The notes below the pieces were generated by a model. It was not told the origin of the DNA. It did not search any database and was given only the letters and a program-made list of their open reading frames with translations. DNA of 8,115 bases from Gammaproteobacteria bacterium (lineage in GTDB: Bacteria > Pseudomonadota > Gammaproteobacteria > Steroidobacterales > MnTg04), in NCBI GenBank assembly GCA_027297845.1, contig JAPUHG010000222.1, forward strand, positions 1 through 8,115. The letters are read 5' to 3'. The translations under genes and the position numbers were made by a program. Below, one piece after another: positions 5,381 to 8,115 of the stretch. The first letter of the stretch is position 1; each line of letters begins with the position of its first letter.

Positions 5381-6541
5381 ATGAATCTCCACGAGTACCA
5401 GTCAAAACGGTTATTCAAACAATTCAATATCCCCGTTCCAAGAGGCCTGCCGGCGCATACGCCGGATGACGCGGCCAGCGCCGCAAGGGAACTGGGCGGC
5501 GATGTCTGGGTGGTCAAGGCGCAGGTACACGCGGGCGGCCGCGGCAAGGCAGGAGGGGTACGCCTGGTCACCAGCGTCGAAGAGGTCAAAAAGGCCGCGC
5601 TGGAGATGCTGGGTAGCACGCTGGTTACCAAGCAGACGGGACCGGAAGGGTTACCTATTCACACGGTAATCGTCGAGATGGGTTCCGAGATTGCGCGCGA
5701 ACTCTATCTTAGTCTGCTGGTGGATCGCACCAGCGAGCGCATCAGTTTTATGGCGTCGGCGGTGGGCGGGATGGATATTGAAGAAGTTGCGGCATCGCAG
5801 CCGGACCAGATGCAAACGCTTTCGGTCCATCCGGCGGCCGGCTTGCAGCCATACCAGGCTCGCCAGATGGGATTCGCAATGGGGCTTGACAAGGACCAGG
5901 TCGGTCAGTTCACCAAGATAGCGATGCAGCTGTATCGCTTATTCGTAGAGCGTGACGCTTCAATGATCGAAATCAACCCGCTGATCGTGACTGCAGATGG
6001 TAACGTGGTCGCGCTGGACGCCAAAATCAATATCGAGGATAACGCGCTCTTTCGCCAGTCGGAGATGATGGAGTGGCGTGACCCGACGCAGGAAGACGAC
6101 ATGGAAAACGAGGCCAGCGCTCACGACCTCAATTACGTATCCCTCGGTGGCAATATCGCGTGCATGGTCAATGGCGCCGGACTGGCAATGGCGACGATGG
6201 ACTTGATCAAATTACACGGCGGCGATCCGGCAAATTTCCTGGATGTTGGCGGCGGCTCTTCTGCGGAGGGCGTGTATGAGGCATTCAAGCTGATTTTGTC
6301 GAACGACCGGGTCGAAGCGATCCTGGTCAACATATTCGGCGGCATCGTGCGCTGCGATCTGATCGCCGAAGGCATAATCGCGGCGGTGAAGGAAGTCGGG
6401 GTCGAAGTGCCGGTGGTCGTACGCCTGGAAGGCACCAATGTGAACCAGGGACGCGAGCTGCTGGCCAATAGCGGGCTCGATATCATCGCCGCCGATGACC
6501 TGACCGAGGCGGCGAAGAAAGTAGCGGCCGTCGTCGCCTGA
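5381..6541 (+). CDS. sucC: Succinyl-CoA synthetase (ADP-forming) subunit beta
   Basis: With SucD this enzyme interconverts succinyl-CoA and succinate in the TCA cycle, making ATP (or GTP) in the cytoplasm. The 386 residues, close to the 388 of E. coli, begin with the characteristic MNLHEYQ, which fixes the start although only a distant GGGG (about 11 bases) precedes it. The ATP-grasp part (about 1-230) has KAQVHAGGRGKAGGV (Lys46, then the 53-56 GRGK loop) and the Mg2+ ligands Asn199 (EINPL) and Asp213 (ALDAK), at the same numbers as in E. coli. The C-terminal ligase part (about 240-386) contains NGAGLAM and NIFGGIVRCD. It is followed 23 bases later by sucD. sucA and sucB are not beside it here. 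Nucleotide preference cannot be decided by eye. Confidence 0.97.
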   Translation: MNLHEYQSKRLFKQFNIPVPRGLPAHTPDDAASAARELGGDVWVVKAQVHAGGRGKAGGVRLVTSVEEVKKAALEMLGSTLVTKQTGPEGLPIHTVIVEMGSEIARELYLSLLVDRTSERISFMASAVGGMDIEEVAASQPDQMQTLSVHPAAGLQPYQARQMGFAMGLDKDQVGQFTKIAMQLYRLFVERDASMIEINPLIVTADGNVVALDAKINIEDNALFRQSEMMEWRDPTQEDDMENEASAHDLNYVSLGGNIACMVNGAGLAMATMDLIKLHGGDPANFLDVGGGSSAEGVYEAFKLILSNDRVEAILVNIFGGIVRCDLIAEGIIAAVKEVGVEVPVVVRLEGTNVNQGRELLANSGLDIIAADDLTEAAKKVAAVVA

Positions 6542-6564
6542 TCCAGCGGGAACCAGGAAAAGTA

Positions 6565-7437
6565 ATGAGTACACTCGTTAATAAAGACAGCAAGGTCATT
6601 TGCCAGGGGTTCACCGGGCGCCAGGGGACTTTTCATTCCGAGCAGAGTATCGAATACGGCACCAATTTGGTTGGCGGCGTAACTCCGGGGCGCGGCGGCG
6701 AGGTTCACCTCGAGCTACCGGTTTTCGATACGGTCCACCAGGCTGTCGCAGAGACGGCGGCGGACGTCAGCATGATCTATGTGCCGGCACCGTTTGCCGC
6801 CGATGCAATTCTTGAGGCTGCCGATGGCGGAATCAAACTGGTGGTTTGCGTCACCGAGGGTATTCCTGTCCTGGACATGGTGCGGGTCAAAGCCACGTTG
6901 AGTGATTATGACTGCCGGCTGATCGGTCCAAATTGCCCGGGCATCATCACGCCGGGCGAATGCAAGATTGGCATCATGCCGGGCTTTATTCATCAGCCGG
7001 GCAAAGTCGGCGTGGTTTCGCGATCCGGCACCCTGACCTACGAAGCGGTATATCAAACGACTTGTAACGGGCTCGGCCAGACTACCTGCATCGGCATCGG
7101 CGGCGACCCGGTTCGCGGAATGAATTTTATCGATTGTCTTGAACTGTTTGAGGCGGATCCGGCGACCGAGGGAATTATTATGGTTGGCGAGATTGGCGGT
7201 ACGGACGAAGAGGCCGCGGCCGATTACATCAAACAGCATGTCAGCAAACCCGTTGTGGCTTACATCGCGGGGGTGACGGCACCCGCGGGCAAACGGATGG
7301 GCCATGCCGGGGCAATCATCTCGGGCGGCACCGGTACGGCGGAAGAGAAGTTCAAGGCGTTGAATGACGCCGGTGTCACGACGGTCCGTTCGCCCGCGGA
7401 AATGGGTAGCGCGATGTTACAGCGGCTGGGCGGCTGA
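6565..7437 (+). CDS. sucD: Succinyl-CoA synthetase subunit alpha
   Basis: The alpha subunit binds CoA and carries the phosphohistidine relay of the enzyme. The 290 residues are full length. An N-terminal Rossmann-type CoA-binding domain (about 1-125) contains CQGFTGRQGTFH, GGVTPGRGG and the GPNCPGI motif. The C-terminal ligase domain (about 126-290) has SRSGTLTYE, GIGGDP and the active-site His247 in GKRMGHAGAIISGG, equivalent to His246 of E. coli counted without Met. The ATG at 6565 has AGGA at 6555-6558, 6 bases upstream. It is co-directional with sucC across a 23-base gap without a terminator, so one transcript is expected. Nothing is missing or odd. Confidence 0.97.
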   Translation: MSTLVNKDSKVICQGFTGRQGTFHSEQSIEYGTNLVGGVTPGRGGEVHLELPVFDTVHQAVAETAADVSMIYVPAPFAADAILEAADGGIKLVVCVTEGIPVLDMVRVKATLSDYDCRLIGPNCPGIITPGECKIGIMPGFIHQPGKVGVVSRSGTLTYEAVYQTTCNGLGQTTCIGIGGDPVRGMNFIDCLELFEADPATEGIIMVGEIGGTDEEAAADYIKQHVSKPVVAYIAGVTAPAGKRMGHAGAIISGGTGTAEEKFKALNDAGVTTVRSPAEMGSAMLQRLGG

Positions 7438-7478
7438 GCAATCGGGGCGCCGCTCCGCGGAACCAAAACCTGCGAGAA

Positions 7479-8115
7479 ATGAACAACCCGTCTAACGACA
7501 GAAACACCGCAGCCAGGCAAGCCAGAATTGCGCTGGCACAAATCAGCATGACTGTCGGTGACGTGCCGGGCAATACGCGGCGTATAGTCGAGACTGCCCA
7601 CCGGGCCCGCGAACGGATGCAGGCGCAGTTGGTGGTATTCCCCGAGTGCACGTTGACCGGTTACCCGCCGGAAGATCTCCTGTTTCACAAGAGGCTGAGG
7701 CGGCAGGTTGCCGACGGACTGGATACGCTGGCGAAAGAACTGGAGGGAATCCATGTTCTTGTCGGCTATCCCGAGTACACCGAGCAGGGTATTTACAATT
7801 CCCTGACCTTGATTGGCGACGGCAAGCAGAGCGCAAACTACCGAAAAAAACATTTTCCGAATTATGCGGTGTTCGATGAGGAACGCTATTTCCTGGCCGG
7901 GGATGAAGCCAGGATTATCGAAATTGGCGGTATCAAGCTGGGTCTGTCGATCTGTGAAGACATATGGCATGAGGGCACGATGGATGCGGCACGCGACCTG
8001 GGCGCCGAAGCACTGATCATTACCAATGGTTCGCACTACGAGATAGAGATTCAGTCGAAGCGCCGGGAGTTGTTGCGTGAACGGATCGCCGGCTGTGGTA
8101 TTCCTATCATTTATC
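7479..8115 (+). CDS. nadE: Glutamine-dependent NAD+ synthetase, N-terminal glutaminase domain (runs off the window)
   Basis: NadE amidates nicotinic acid adenine dinucleotide to NAD+, the last step of NAD synthesis. The long form draws ammonia from glutamine through an N-terminal nitrilase-like domain. The 212 codons present read ARIALAQISMTVGDVPGN early on, then FPECTLTGYPPEDLL with catalytic Glu56. YRKKHFPNYAVFDE carries the catalytic Lys (123 or 124), and GLSICEDIWH holds the nucleophile Cys159. The triad is complete. The ammonia-dependent synthetase domain, which should follow for about 330 residues, lies beyond the end. The frame stays open from ATG 7479 to the edge. About 15 polar residues precede the first beta strand. 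The ribosome site is weak (GAGA close to the ATG), so the start is less certain. It follows sucD after 41 bases with no terminator seen, so co-transcription with sucCD is possible. Confidence 0.93.
   Translation, partial: MNNPSNDRNTAARQARIALAQISMTVGDVPGNTRRIVETAHRARERMQAQLVVFPECTLTGYPPEDLLFHKRLRRQVADGLDTLAKELEGIHVLVGYPEYTEQGIYNSLTLIGDGKQSANYRKKHFPNYAVFDEERYFLAGDEARIIEIGGIKLGLSICEDIWHEGTMDAARDLGAEALIITNGSHYEIEIQSKRRELLRERIAGCGIPIIY

Noticed and set aside
6133..6708. 191-codon open frame on the minus strand opposite the sucC-sucD junction
   Set aside because: Shadow frame with no recognisable motif; both sense genes are complete.
7260..8036. 258-codon open frame on the minus strand opposite sucD and nadE
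   Set aside because: It lies wholly across two clear genes, one with an intact catalytic His and one with a full Glu-Lys-Cys triad. Its protein resembles no family, and long antisense frames are common in GC-rich coding DNA.
1..8115. CRISPR array, insertion sequence, tRNA, toxin-antitoxin or defence genes
   Set aside because: No repeat-spacer pattern, transposase frame, terminal inverted repeats, tRNA-like fold or defence-type protein is visible. Apart from the left-edge interruption in pilB, the genes are ordinary core genes.

Overview
This window looks like core chromosome of a gammaproteobacterium with moderately high GC. I infer this from PilS/PilR/PilA of the Pseudomonas-Xanthomonas kind, a sigma-54 promoter in front of pilA, and an E. 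coli-like SucCD pair. As I recall, pilB, pilA, pilR, pilS, sucC, sucD and NAD synthetase lie together in this order in Xanthomonadales. That makes a xanthomonad-like or related lineage the best guess, but the sequence alone does not fix the genus.

The left two thirds, all on the minus strand, is a type IV pilus (T4P) block. In the direction of transcription it runs pilS (sensor kinase), pilR (NtrC-type regulator, overlapping pilS by 4 bases), pilA (major pilin), a second divergent pilin-like gene, and pilB (extension ATPase). The gene assigned to pilB meets an in-frame TAA after about 167 codons, and the window ends 21 bases later. Between pilR and pilA lies a complete-looking enhancer-dependent promoter: a -24/-12 element matching consensus, a probable IHF site, and an array of TGTC half-sites suitable for PilR. 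Two back-to-back hairpins, the second a strong intrinsic terminator, close the pilA transcript and separate it from the pilin paralogue. PilS and PilR are therefore encoded next to the promoter they are expected to control.

The right third, on the plus strand, starts divergently from pilS. It holds sucC and sucD (succinyl-CoA synthetase beta and alpha, TCA cycle), followed 41 bases later by the first 212 codons of a glutamine-dependent NAD+ synthetase that runs off the window.

I found no mobile element, CRISPR array, tRNA, rRNA or phage gene, and no evidence of a new multi-gene system. The points most worth a second look are the stop codon in pilB, the pilin paralogue that lacks helix-breaking residues of the major pilin, and the well-formed pilA control region.
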